Source: Pseudoalteromonas fuliginea
GTDB lineage: Bacteria > Pseudomonadota > Gammaproteobacteria > Enterobacterales > Alteromonadaceae
Reading direction: 5' to 3'
NCBI RefSeq assembly: GCF_000690055.1
Contig: NZ_JJNZ01000036.1
Location: 1 to 40,804 of the forward strand
Length of the DNA: 40,804 nucleotides
Shown piece after piece: positions 1 to 8,432 of the stretch. The notes beneath the pieces were generated by a model. That model was not told the origin of the DNA, did no database searches, and saw only the letters and a program-made list of their open reading frames with translations. How positions within the stretch are numbered: the first letter of the stretch is position 1; each line of letters opens with the position of its first letter. A program made the position numbers and the translations under genes.

Positions 1-290
1 CGCACAGCTTGCTGGCGTATAAAAACGCAGTTTTAAAATAACTTAATAATTAGAAGCCTTGCTTCTCACGTGAGCAAGCTCTACGTCTACAAAACGTGCA
101 GCCTTGTTAACTGGTAGACGCACAGCTTGCTGGCGTGTAAAAACGCAGTTTTTAAAATAACTTAATAATTAGAAGCCTTGCTTCTCACGTGAGCAAGCTC
201 TACGTCTACAAAACGGTGTAACCTTGTTAACTGGTAGACGCACAGCTTGCTGGCGTGTAAAAACGCAGTTTTTAAAATGGCTTAATAATT
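1..290. repeat. Tandem intergenic repeat, about 118-120 bp unit
   Basis: The same block starts at 1, 119 and 239 (recognisable by CGCACAGCTTGCTGGCG), so at least two full units and one partial unit are present, with periods of 118 and 120 bp; the array may continue upstream of the window. Each unit holds a long imperfect stem: AGCAAGCT pairs with AGCTTGCT and, inside it, CGTCTAC pairs with GTAGACG. A small GCGT...ACGC hairpin and the palindrome CTCACGTGAG are also present. Differences between units are few. The array lies just downstream of the export permease gene. No coding potential is seen. Confidence 0.85.
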
Positions 291-299
291 AAAATTTAT

Positions 300-1349
300 T
301 TAATCAAAGGTATGATGGCGCGTTGCACTAAAGCGATTAAGTAAATGATGCATAACATATACAGCGCACAAGCTTAAAATAATCGCCACCGATACCGAAC
401 TAAATCGATACAACGCACTGTAAATTAAGTCTTGTCCTGGGCCCAACGACTGCCCAAATAAAATACCAAATGTGGTTAATACACCAAACCCGATACCAGG
501 AATACCGCCGCCTAAAATGTGAAACCGTGCAAACACAAAGGATAAAATCCACAATATAGCAACCGGAAAAAGTAAAAAATCGCTATGGTTGTACAAAAAC
601 AACTGTGATAACAGCGCTGCATTGCAACCAATCAATGTACCAATTGCACGTTGCCAGCCTGCCATACCTGCTGCTTTCCAACACAATGAAAATAAAATAA
701 GTACTGAGGCTGCTTGTGCTGAAATTGAATCTTGTAAATCAAGCACCTGAAAAACCACAAACGAAAGCGTTGCCACACTGGCGCAAAGTAGTACCTCATG
801 GCGAATGCTTTCTTTAGGTTTAGCTGGCATTACTCGACCAGGCCTTGCGGTTACATCAGGAAATACCCCATGCATTATCGCGGCAATAATCACAGTTAAT
901 AGGATAGCCAAACCGTTACTTAAAATCAGCGGATAAATACTACTGCCTTGATCAACATAGCTCAAAAAATGCAGTTGAATTGAAAGGCTAACCACGCCTA
1001 AAGCACCAAATAAAAAGGCGCTACCGCTACTCATTTTATGAAATAAAAAACAAAATATGCCAAATACAAGTAGCGTCATAACGACAGGCAAATGAGAAAA
1101 TAGCCCCTGTATTACAAGTACTATAAATGCACTAAAAGCCGCCGACGCTATAAATTGATTGATAACACCTCGGCTTAATGTAGGCACCATACCGAGTAAC
1201 AACATAGGATAAACAGTAAAAAATATACCGTTTGGCCAATTCATCAATTTACTAATGGCAAAACCGATAGTACATCCGCCAGCGATACGCAGTGCTTGGC
1301 GAAGGCCATTAGAATCTAATTGTGGTCCTTGGCTAACAACTTGAGTCAT
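300..1349 (-). CDS. DUF2955/FUSC-type inner-membrane permease of an export pair
   Basis: This is a predicted 349-residue polytopic inner-membrane protein with around ten hydrophobic segments. It resembles the DUF2955/aromatic-acid exporter (FUSC, AaeB-like) permeases that work with an HlyD-type periplasmic adaptor. The reading frame is open further upstream and overlaps the adaptor gene, but the start at 1349 is chosen. It follows a strong GGAGGAGG ribosome-binding site (about 1351-1358) and lies 10 bp after the adaptor stop codon. The three genes MarR, adaptor and permease form one minus-strand operon. The substrate cannot be read from sequence; aromatic acids, drugs or other toxic small molecules are typical for the family. 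No frame damage is seen. Confidence 0.8.
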   Translation of the reverse strand: MTQVVSQGPQLDSNGLRQALRIAGGCTIGFAISKLMNWPNGIFFTVYPMLLLGMVPTLSRGVINQFIASAAFSAFIVLVIQGLFSHLPVVMTLLVFGIFCFLFHKMSSGSAFLFGALGVVSLSIQLHFLSYVDQGSSIYPLILSNGLAILLTVIIAAIMHGVFPDVTARPGRVMPAKPKESIRHEVLLCASVATLSFVVFQVLDLQDSISAQAASVLILFSLCWKAAGMAGWQRAIGTLIGCNAALLSQLFLYNHSDFLLFPVAILWILSFVFARFHILGGGIPGIGFGVLTTFGILFGQSLGPGQDLIYSALYRFSSVSVAIILSLCAVYVMHHLLNRFSATRHHTFD

Positions 1350-1359
1350 ACCTCCTCCA

Positions 1360-2424
1360 TTAATAAATGTAGTGTAACCAACTAATAAACCTAATTTGCG
1401 CTGCGCCAAACCACTGCCCAATAGTTGACTCTGGCAATAATTGCACTGTAGCACGTGCACCACTTGGCATATTTTCAATTAAATTTTGGTTGTTAACTAA
1501 TTTTAGATGAATACGTTGTCGCTGCGCATCGCGCACCCAGCGGTTACTGATCTCTGTAGTACTGAGCAAACCATTGGCACTTAACTGACCATTGCTTACA
1601 CCGGCCTCAAACGCCTCAAGTGTCGCGTCATAAACCTCTCCAGGGCGACTATCAAAAACGACTTTTGCTAGGCTACCGCGCTTCATGTGCAGCAGTGATT
1701 TTTCTCTAAAATCGGCAACTAAGTCGGCTTTTTTAGCCACAATCGCTAATAACGGTTTACCTGCAACGGCATATGCACCATCAAGCAATTGTAAGTTAGC
1801 AACTATGCCATCACTCAATGCACGCACTTGCGTATACGATAAATTCAACTCAGCTTGCGCTAACTGATTTGCAGCATGGCGCATTGCTAAGTTTTTATCA
1901 CCTGACTCGCCACGGGCTAAAATAGCTTCCGATAATTGCGCCTCATACGCTGCTACATTTGCTTTGCTTGCTTGATAATTAGCACGAATACTTTCAAGCT
2001 CTTGCTCTGATATGGAGTTTTGTTTGTAGAGCTTTTCGCCTCGGTTTTTTAATAATCTTTGCTCATGTTGTTTGGCTTTTGCAGCACTTATTTGCGCCTC
2101 AAGCGCTTTTACATTTGTATCGAGTCGTTTGTTTTGTAATTTAGCATCGTCAAGTGCCAGCTTAGCTTGTTCGTACGCTAAGTTGTAAGGTCCTTGGTCA
2201 ATATGAAACAAAATATCGCCTGCTTTCACAGGTTTGTTATTACTTACTAATACACTAGTTACTCGGCCACTTATTTGTGGCGATATTTGCACAACAGGAT
2301 GATACACCCGCGCTTGAGGCGTTACAGGTAAAAAAATATCAGCCATTAAATAGTAAATAAACACTAAAACAAACCCAATGAGGGAGAGTCTTACATAGCG
2401 GGCAAATTTTTGATCAGGTGTCAT
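1360..2424 (-). CDS. HlyD/EmrA-type membrane fusion protein
   Basis: This is a 354-residue periplasmic adaptor subunit that would link an inner-membrane pump to an outer-membrane channel. One N-terminal membrane anchor lies at about residues 12-32. The first lipoyl half-motif (VVQISPQISGRVTSV) is at about 44-76. An alanine- and glutamine-rich alpha-helical coiled-coil hairpin follows to about residue 190. The second lipoyl half (LSYTQVRALSDGIV) is at about 195-228, and a C-terminal beta-barrel region completes the protein. The length is normal for the EmrA/AaeA type. It starts inside the end of the MarR gene (11-bp overlap) and is followed after 10 bp by the permease, so the three are translationally coupled. 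Confidence 0.88.
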   Translation of the reverse strand: MTPDQKFARYVRLSLIGFVLVFIYYLMADIFLPVTPQARVYHPVVQISPQISGRVTSVLVSNNKPVKAGDILFHIDQGPYNLAYEQAKLALDDAKLQNKRLDTNVKALEAQISAAKAKQHEQRLLKNRGEKLYKQNSISEQELESIRANYQASKANVAAYEAQLSEAILARGESGDKNLAMRHAANQLAQAELNLSYTQVRALSDGIVANLQLLDGAYAVAGKPLLAIVAKKADLVADFREKSLLHMKRGSLAKVVFDSRPGEVYDATLEAFEAGVSNGQLSANGLLSTTEISNRWVRDAQRQRIHLKLVNNQNLIENMPSGARATVQLLPESTIGQWFGAAQIRFISWLHYIY

Positions 2425-2899
2425 TTTTAGCCTTTGTTTGAGATTTAATGCAATTGAGTGCGTTTTCTTCCATTTTTACCAAGCCGTATGCCATTGCATC
2501 TAATTGTGCATGACTAAAACCATTATATAACTGCGCTTTAATATCTGTTATTCGCTCATTTAAGGTGTGTAAAATGCTGCGACCTTGCTCGGTAAAATAA
2601 AGCTTTTTACTGCGTTTATCGTGCTCATCTACGCGGCGCACAATCAGCGATTGCTCTTCTAACTGTTTGAGCGTGCGCGTAAGCGACGGCATCTCTATGC
2701 CTAAGCTCTGTGAAAGCGCTAATTGAGTAACGCCCTCTTTGAGCATATTTATATGCATTAAGGCAGTCCAGCGCGACTGTGTTAACCCTAAAGGCTCAAC
2801 AGCAATAGTTACCGCTTCACGGCATAAGCGATGCACACGGCCCATATTGCCGCAAAGTGTTAAATCAAGAGTTTCATAAAATGGAATGTTTTTAACCAT
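2414..2899 (-). CDS. MarR/SlyA-family transcriptional regulator
   Basis: This 161-residue winged-helix protein carries the MarR-type core: a recognition helix region around LALSQSLGIEMPSLTRTLKQLEEQSLI and a wing with the typical D-x-R-S motif (VDEHDKRSKKLYFTEQG). MarR repressors bind short palindromes as dimers and are usually released by a small ligand. It is the first gene of the export operon and its own start lies just downstream of an 18-bp palindrome (2912-2929). Autorepression of the whole operon is therefore the simplest model. It overlaps the adaptor gene by 11 bp. Confidence 0.9.
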   Translation of the reverse strand: MVKNIPFYETLDLTLCGNMGRVHRLCREAVTIAVEPLGLTQSRWTALMHINMLKEGVTQLALSQSLGIEMPSLTRTLKQLEEQSLIVRRVDEHDKRSKKLYFTEQGRSILHTLNERITDIKAQLYNGFSHAQLDAMAYGLVKMEENALNCIKSQTKAKNDT

Positions 2900-2911
2900 A
2901 GCGCACTTAAT

Positions 2912-2929
2912 TAGTTAGCAGGCTAACTA
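2912..2929 (-). promoter_or_regulatory. Palindromic MarR-type operator overlapping a promoter -10
   Basis: TAGTTAGC-AG-GCTAACTA is a perfect 8+2+8 palindrome 12-30 bp upstream of the marR-like start codon. An AT-rich -10-like stretch (ATTATA/TATAGT on the minus strand) overlaps its distal end. The size and position fit the operator of the adjacent MarR protein. Binding is inferred. Confidence 0.6.
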
Positions 2930-2998
2930 TAATATCACTACTTAATAAACAACGTAAATATATTAGTTAAAAATGGATTAAAGATGTGCAGTAAGGCA

Positions 2999-3693
2999 TA
3001 AAGCGAGGTGTCTCAAAATAAACGCCGAACTTGTAGATGCGAATTTACTTCACGCTTGACTTCAAATAAAAATATAAGCGAGGTATAAAACCTCACCTAC
3101 ATAAATAAAAGCCGAACTTGTAGGTGCGAATTTACTTCACGCTTGCCTGTAAATAAAAATATAAGCGAGGTATAAAACCTCACCTACCTAAAAATAAAAG
3201 CCGAACTTGTAGGTGCGAATTTACTTCGCGTTTGCCTGCAAATAAAAATATAAGCGAGGTATAAAACCTCACCTACATAAATAAACGCCGAACTTGTAGG
3301 TGCGAATTTACTTCGCGCTTGCCTGCAAATAAAAATATAAGCGAGGTATAAAACCTCACCTACCTAAATAAAAGCCGAACTTGTAGGTGCGAATTTACTT
3401 CGCGTTTGCCTGCAAATAAAAATATAAGCGAGGTATAAAACCTCACCTACATAAATAAACGCCGAACTTGTAGGTGCGAATTTACATCGCGCTTGCCTGC
3501 AAATAAAAATATAAGCGAGGTATAAAACCCCACCTACATAAATAAACGCCGAACTTGTAGGTGCGAATTTACATCGCGCTTGCCTTCCAATAAAAATATA
3601 AGCGAGGTATAAAACCTCACCTACATAAATAAACGCCGAACTTGTAGGTGCGAATTTACTTCGCGCTCAAGTAACTTATCTATTACTTCGCGC
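2999..3693. repeat. Eight-copy tandem array of an 87-bp structured repeat
   Basis: The marker GCCGAACTTGTAG occurs at 3024, 3111, 3200, 3287, 3374, 3461, 3548 and 3635. The spacing is 87 bp except for one 89-bp interval. Each unit contains GTAGGTG and CACCTAC, which can form an outer stem. Inside it lie two small hairpins, GCGAATTTACTTCGC and GAGGTATAAAACCTC, giving a three-way-junction fold. The same CACCTAC can pair instead with GTAGGTG of the next unit. The last unit is truncated after a degenerate GCGCTC. The array fills nearly all of the 2900-3707 intergenic space and has no coding potential. Some units share private variants (ACATCGC at 3484 and 3571), which suggests recent copying of neighbours. 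Confidence 0.9.
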
Positions 3694-3707
3694 TTTATAA
3701 AAGCACC

Positions 3708-4598
3708 TTAAAAATTAAGTAAATTAGCGGGAGAATATTGGTCTGTAAGCACTTTCGTATCAGCAGGCCAATCTTGACCGTCTTTTGTAAAATGCATAAA
3801 TTCGCTAATTGCTTTTATATCAATGCCGTATTTTGCCAAGCGAGGCTCAAGTATTTTAACCTGTGCCTTTATTTGCTCGTTAGTTGGCGGCGCTTTAAGT
3901 CCCGCTAAAATAATACGGTTACTACGATTTTCACGGCTTACATTTATAAAGTCGCCAAATACAGCGTGGTAAGTTGCCGACTCATGCTCATAAAGCTTAC
4001 TACTTGAAAATGTATTTGCAGCTATAACACCACCTTCGGCCAATACGCTTTGTACCTCTTCAAAAAACTCTTTAGTGAGTAAATGCTCCGGAATATAGTC
4101 GCCGTTAAAGGCATCTAAAATTATCCAATCGTACATTTGCTTTTTAATAGCGGCGCGTTTTATAAAAATACGGCCATCTTGCACGCTTGATGTCACTAAG
4201 TCATTTTCTATAAAGTTAAAGTAATCGCGTGCAACTTTAGTTACAGCGGGATCTATTTCAACATTATGAATTTTTGCCTCTGGATATAGTTCATGAATAA
4301 CATTAGAAAGCGTACCGCCACCTAATCCTATAATAAGTACATTTTTAGGGTTATCGGCTACTAAAAGGCTGGCAAAAGTAAGTTTAGTGTAGTTAAAAAC
4401 AAGTTTGTCAGGGTCATTTTTGTACATGCAGCTTTGGCTTGTTTGGCTACTTTTAGTATTAAATTTAAGACAACGTAAGTCGCTAGTGTCTTCAACAATA
4501 ATATTGCGATAAAGCGAGCGCTCTTCATGAATAACCTTACTAAACGCAACCCCCGAAAACACGATTAACGGCAGTAGTAAATATTTAAGCATGAGCAA
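3708..4598 (-). CDS. Spermidine-synthase-like methyltransferase-fold protein, exported or membrane-anchored
   Basis: This 296-residue protein has a Rossmann fold of the spermidine synthase type: the nucleotide-binding loop GLGGGTLS at 91-98, the acidic strand end VEID at 113-116, the D141-G-R motif and LDAF at 161-164. A hydrophobic segment at residues 4-20 looks like a signal sequence or membrane anchor, which is unusual for polyamine enzymes. The position of the aminopropyltransferase catalytic motif reads LDAFNGDYIP, as in the fused 'spermidine synthase-like' membrane proteins rather than true SpeE. True spermidine synthesis is therefore unlikely. Its start overlaps the stop of the upstream membrane protein gene by 14 bp. 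In many genomes these two parts form one polypeptide. The substrate is unknown. Confidence 0.78.
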   Translation of the reverse strand: MLMLKYLLLPLIVFSGVAFSKVIHEERSLYRNIIVEDTSDLRCLKFNTKSSQTSQSCMYKNDPDKLVFNYTKLTFASLLVADNPKNVLIIGLGGGTLSNVIHELYPEAKIHNVEIDPAVTKVARDYFNFIENDLVTSSVQDGRIFIKRAAIKKQMYDWIILDAFNGDYIPEHLLTKEFFEEVQSVLAEGGVIAANTFSSSKLYEHESATYHAVFGDFINVSRENRSNRIILAGLKAPPTNEQIKAQVKILEPRLAKYGIDIKAISEFMHFTKDGQDWPADTKVLTDQYSPANLLNF

Positions 4599-5208
4599 GC
4601 TCCTTGTTATTCACCAAGCTATTAACAACAATAGCCACTAAACCAAGTGACCCAAGCGTTAAAGCAAAAGCGCCAATAATTGTATTTACGTCAAACGCGA
4701 GCACAAAGTAAAAAGAGGTGATAATAGTACCCAGCGCACTGCCAAGCGTACTTACAAAGTATAAACGCCCCGCTACTTGACCACTTTTATCGCTATCGGT
4801 TACCAATAAACGTACTGAGTAGGGCGAAATCATACCTAAAATAACGGTTGGAATAAAAAATAATGCAGTTGAAGCTAACAGCGAACCATAACGGCTATCT
4901 TCAATATGCGTGAATATAAACTCCATTATTGGCTGCGAAAATAACGTAATAGGCACCACCATAATGCTGGCGACTAAAAATATTAAACCATATTTAGTAA
5001 GCGATGCATTTTTAGTACTTAGCTTACCGCCAAGTAAATAACCAAATGATAAGCTGAGCATAAACACCGTTATTATGCTGCCCCAAATATGTACACTGCT
5101 CCCAAAAAAAGGCGCAAGTATTCGCCCTCCTAAAAGCTCAATCCCCATAATGCAAAAACCACTGCAAAAGGCTAAAAAATAAATTAATGCGTTTGTTTTT
5201 AAAGTCAT
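4585..5208 (-). CDS. Polytopic membrane partner of a spermidine-synthase-like protein
   Basis: This is a predicted 207-residue inner-membrane protein with about six transmembrane helices. It starts with the conserved FCSGFCIMGIELLGGRILAPFFGSS region typical of the membrane half of fused MFS-like/spermidine-synthase-like proteins. The start is placed at ATG 5208, which puts the first helix near the N-terminus. A longer TTG-initiated form from 5286 would add 26 residues without any recognisable feature. The gene overlaps the downstream synthase-like gene, so the two products are probably made together and act as a split version of the fused protein. Its role is unknown. Confidence 0.75.
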   Translation of the reverse strand: MTLKTNALIYFLAFCSGFCIMGIELLGGRILAPFFGSSVHIWGSIITVFMLSLSFGYLLGGKLSTKNASLTKYGLIFLVASIMVVPITLFSQPIMEFIFTHIEDSRYGSLLASTALFFIPTVILGMISPYSVRLLVTDSDKSGQVAGRLYFVSTLGSALGTIITSFYFVLAFDVNTIIGAFALTLGSLGLVAIVVNSLVNNKELAHA

Positions 5209-5286
5209 GTAATTATCGTTTTGTAACTTAATAGAGTTCCATACTAACGTGATGTAAACATGCCCGCTAGTGTAAAAATCACTCAA

Positions 5287-5813
5287 GGCAAACCTTTTAA
5301 AAGCAAATTAACCGTGTTTCATATTAGCGGTGCGCAACAGAGTAATTTAGTAATAACCTAAGTTTATCGTGGTGAAACACGCAGCGCAGGCAAAGGTGAC
5401 TCGTAGTAGATGTTTTAGAGTAATCGTTACTTAATAAACAAAGTACGATCATGTTGAGCTACCCAGCACTATGATCTTAAGCGATAACCAAACATTCAAT
5501 GAGCTAACCTGCTTAATTGTTCAGGCTAGTAGCGGCTGTGTGTTTAAATAACCTGGTTGCTTATCAAACAAAATTTAGGTGTAATAACAACATAATAAAC
5601 ACTGTTCAATGCAGGGACAGCTCAGATACGACAGGCGCGCCGATTAAATAGGCTTAATGTAGTTGATGTCACAAAAAGCCTTTCTTTAAATGTAAAGTTC
5701 ATAGCATAAACAACACCGAGCAGGTGGCGCCTCAGTCCAATAAGCGACACTGCAACACAAACTGCGTGTCGCATAAATACTAAAATGTTATGTGTTACTA
5801 CAAACTAAGGAAT
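5287..5813. other. 527-bp intergenic stretch before the RES gene
   Basis: No gene is supported here. The stretch contains a perfect 7-bp inverted repeat, GCGACAC...GTGTCGC (about 5744-5773), and ends in CTAAAATGTTATGTG just before the RES gene start region. Parts look loosely like an integron attC site, but no convincing paired arms were found. Its composition differs from the compact intergenic spacers elsewhere and it flanks an accessory gene, so it may be part of an insertion. Confidence 0.4.
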
Positions 5814-5817
5814 ATGA

Positions 5818-6581
5818 ATGAGCTTCAAATCTTGGTTAAGCTATTCTGACTTTTCTGAAAAAGCGTGCTCTAAGCTAAGCTGCGCTACATTTTAGATAAT
5901 GAGTCGAGTGAATTTCTAAATTCAATTAATGACACTTGTAGTGACAGGGTTAAAACCTTAAAAGTTGGTTCTGTGGTGTGGCGCGCACAAACTGGATGTG
6001 GTGAGGAGAAGGCTTCTGATAATGTAGAGCAAGAGTTCCATGTTGATAAGCGTATTCCTTTCCCATTCGAACGAATGAAGCCATTGACCAATAACGCCTC
6101 TGAGGGGAGGGCGAATTCAAAAGGGATTCCTTGTTTATATGTAGCAGCAGATGCGGAAACTGCGATACACGAAGTGAGACCTTGGCCTGGATTAACCTTA
6201 ACAATCGCCCAATTGCATTTGACAAAGGATGTGAAGTTGATTGATTTTTCGGAGACGGCTGATGCTGAACAGTACCCATATTTCTCCTTCGACGAACCTT
6301 CTATTAATCAGAGAATTGCCGCTGTGTGGGCTGCAATGGATATTGCTTTTTCTTGGCCTGTAATGGGATCTGATTCCAAGTCAGAATATGTGCCGACGCA
6401 AATAATATCAGAGTTTATTAAATCGAAAGGGTATGACGGGATTATTTATAAAAGCTCTTTAACTAAAGGGCGTAATTATGTTCTTTTTAATTTAAATGAT
6501 GCGGCTGTTGTTCAGTGTGACTTATTTGTAGTATCCAAGGCTAAATTTGACTTCGAGAAGTTGGATGGAAGCTCATCCTGA
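5818..6581 (+). pseudogene. RES-domain NAD-targeting toxin gene, frameshifted by a 5-bp tandem duplication
   Basis: The C-terminal 200 residues are a RES domain, a family of NAD+-degrading (phosphorolytic) toxins. Seen are RGRANSKGIPCLYVAADAET (the conserved Arg and Tyr), AIHEVRPWPG (the conserved Glu) and a late YDGIIYKSS segment. A GTG at 5973 could start a shortened 202-residue form. However, the same frame stays open and protein-like back to 5874 (LRYILDNESSEFLNS...), and an ATG at 5818 in another frame gives MSFKSWLSYSDFSEKACSKL, the kind of N-terminus this family has. The two frames join perfectly if one copy of the directly repeated AAGCT (5872-5881) is removed, giving a 252-residue protein. 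As read, the 5818 frame stops at 5893-5895. The gene is either inactivated, phase-variable or translated from an internal start. No antitoxin gene is recognised next to it. Confidence 0.72.
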
Positions 6582-6767
6582 CAGCTGAGCGTGGTAACAC
6601 CTAATCGGGTAGCCGGAGGTCTCTAACCTCCAGCGCCCATACCAACCATCATGCGCTTTTTATTGGCAGGAAGTGCAATGGGCGGTTCATCTCCCGTAAT
6701 GAATAATCTATAATCAAGACACCCGTCTTAATTACCATTCTTATGTTCTTTTTATAAGGTAAGTGAT

Positions 6768-7739
6768 TTGAAAAACAATAACATGCATAAGCTAGGGTGG
6801 GTTTATCTATCTATATTTTTAATAGTCTCTCTAATGTTATGTACTGTTGGTTATTTTTACAATAAAGCGTCGGCTCCACCGACTTCAGCAGAGCAAACCT
6901 CTAATTATTTAACTGTATTACCTCAAAAAACTCCTGAAAAAGCAGTCAATACTGACTTACTGACAAACAAAAAGGTGACTAACAGTGCCCTTTCATCAAG
7001 GGAAGGTAAGTATCAGCGAGTTATTATGACCAGACCGCAATGGAAACTGCAAGGGGAGTTTAGGGAGCACTTTAAACGTTTACAAGCGGCAGCAAACGAT
7101 GGTGATAACGAAGCAAAATATATCATCGCTACAAACTTAAGGTATTGTTTGTCGGCACCAATTGATGACAACGCTCTACAGGCTGAGTTAGAACAGATCT
7201 CTCAGTACAGTGATGTCGGCGAAGCCGCTGATAGAAAAATAGAAAAGTTTGATTATTGTAAGGGCATTAATAGTATTGAGCGTCACCAATTTTATGCGTA
7301 TTTAGAAGATGCAGCGAAAAATGGGTTTGTCGCCGCACAAGAGTCATTTGTTAATCTAACGGCTGAGTTTTTTATGAAGTCGCAAGGTTTTTCGACACTA
7401 AAACGCGCTGAGTTCATTAAAAAAAGAGATAATTTTAATAAACAAAAAATAGTATTTTTAGAATACGCTGCTCAACATGGTAGTGAAAAGGCATTAATCT
7501 CTTTATCTAATGTGTATTATTCACAGCAGCTTGGTGAAAAAAGTTTTGCAAAGTCTTACGCGCTAAACCGATTAATTATGGAAATCACCGATAATAATGA
7601 TATTTATAATCGCTATGCGTGGTTTGAGCAGCGACAGTATCCGCAACTTAGCGAAAGTGAACTTGCCAGTGCAAATGAAATAATAGAGCAGTGGAGCGCA
7701 ATCATAAATAAAAACGGCACCGTATACCCTCACGATTAG
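6768..7739 (+). CDS. Unknown membrane-anchored periplasmic helical protein (Sel1-like architecture)
   Basis: I do not recognise this 323-residue protein. One N-terminal membrane segment (about residues 9-30, VYLSIFLIVSLMLCTVGYFY) is followed by a Pro/Thr/Ser-rich linker. An alpha-helical remainder contains AAANDGDNEAKYIIA, DAAKNGFVAAQESFV and YAAQHGSEKALISLS. These A-x-x-G-x-x-x-A patterns resemble Sel1/TPR-like repeats, so a periplasmic protein-protein scaffold is plausible. The TTG at 6768 is taken as start because AAGGTAAG precedes it at the right distance; ATG at 6783 is the alternative. It stands alone between the RES gene and a terminator shared with the VOC gene. Confidence 0.65.
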   Translation: MKNNNMHKLGWVYLSIFLIVSLMLCTVGYFYNKASAPPTSAEQTSNYLTVLPQKTPEKAVNTDLLTNKKVTNSALSSREGKYQRVIMTRPQWKLQGEFREHFKRLQAAANDGDNEAKYIIATNLRYCLSAPIDDNALQAELEQISQYSDVGEAADRKIEKFDYCKGINSIERHQFYAYLEDAAKNGFVAAQESFVNLTAEFFMKSQGFSTLKRAEFIKKRDNFNKQKIVFLEYAAQHGSEKALISLSNVYYSQQLGEKSFAKSYALNRLIMEITDNNDIYNRYAWFEQRQYPQLSESELASANEIIEQWSAIINKNGTVYPHD

Positions 7740-7768
7740 TAAAAATAAAAGCGCTATAGCTGAAACAA

Positions 7769-7805
7769 AAAGGCTGCACTAATAAATACTGCGGCCTTTG
7801 TTTTT
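7769..7805. terminator. Bidirectional intrinsic terminator
   Basis: AAAGGCTGCA (7769-7778) pairs with TGCGGCCTTT (7790-7799) with one G-U wobble, flanked by A-rich and T-rich tracts. It lies between convergent genes and would serve both. Confidence 0.75.
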
Positions 7806-7817
7806 AGCTCAATGCTT

Positions 7818-8318
7818 TTAATAAGCGCCTGCGCTGTAAATTAGCTCGTAGCTGTGGCTGTAAATCTCAAGGATGTTGCCAAACGGGTCTTCCATGTAGA
7901 TCATGCGGTATGGCTTTTCGCCAGGGTAGTAATAGCGCGGGGCTTGCATACGCTTTTTACCGCCAGCTTCTACAATACGCTCTGCTAAGCCTTCTACATC
8001 AGGGTCTTGAACACAAAAATGAAAGATCCCTGTTTTCCAGTATTCAAAGTTGTCTTTTGGGTTTTCTTGGTTTTTAAATTCAAAAATTTCTACACCAATA
8101 CGATCGCCCGTTGAAAGGTGCGCTATTTTGAATTTTTCCCATTTTTCACCAAATACTTCGGTACACATTTCGCCAATGGGGCTTTTGTCTTCGGTTATTA
8201 AAGTGGGTTCCATAATGGTGTACCAACCCATAACCTTAGTGTAAAACTCAACGGCTTTTTCAACGTCGGGAACCGAAATACCAATGTGCGAAAAACTACG
8301 TGGGTATGTATGACTCAT
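7818..8318 (-). CDS. VOC-superfamily (glyoxalase/extradiol-like) protein
   Basis: This 166-residue protein has one pair of beta-alpha-beta-beta-beta modules: SHIGISVPDVEKAVEFY near the N-terminus and GIFHFCVQDPDVEGLAERI from about residue 97. It ends with YMEDPFGNILEIYSHS. Metal-ligand candidates are His11, Glu77 or Glu80, His100 and Glu151, in the order expected for the superfamily. It could be a lactoylglutathione-lyase-like, dioxygenase-like or isomerase enzyme; the sequence does not decide. It faces a divergent LysR gene across a 114-bp spacer and is probably its target. Confidence 0.82.
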   Translation of the reverse strand: MSHTYPRSFSHIGISVPDVEKAVEFYTKVMGWYTIMEPTLITEDKSPIGEMCTEVFGEKWEKFKIAHLSTGDRIGVEIFEFKNQENPKDNFEYWKTGIFHFCVQDPDVEGLAERIVEAGGKKRMQAPRYYYPGEKPYRMIYMEDPFGNILEIYSHSYELIYSAGAY

Positions 8319-8432
8319 AATGCTTCCTCTTTAACTTGTGACTTATCTTGTGACTCGTTGATGGAGTTAGTTTACGAATCGACAAACATTAAGTAAAATT
8401 ATCATTAATCATAACTTTGAGTACGTTTTGTA

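Noticed and set aside
2999..3693. CRISPR array
   Set aside because: Units are near-identical across their whole 87 bp; there are no variable spacers and no cas genes.
3708..4598. True spermidine synthase (SpeE)
   Set aside because: Has an N-terminal hydrophobic anchor and lacks the canonical aminopropyltransferase catalytic motif.
5580..5813. Integron attC site before the RES gene
   Set aside because: GTTATGT and AATAACAA ends are present but no convincing complementary inner arms, no integrase and no second site after the gene.
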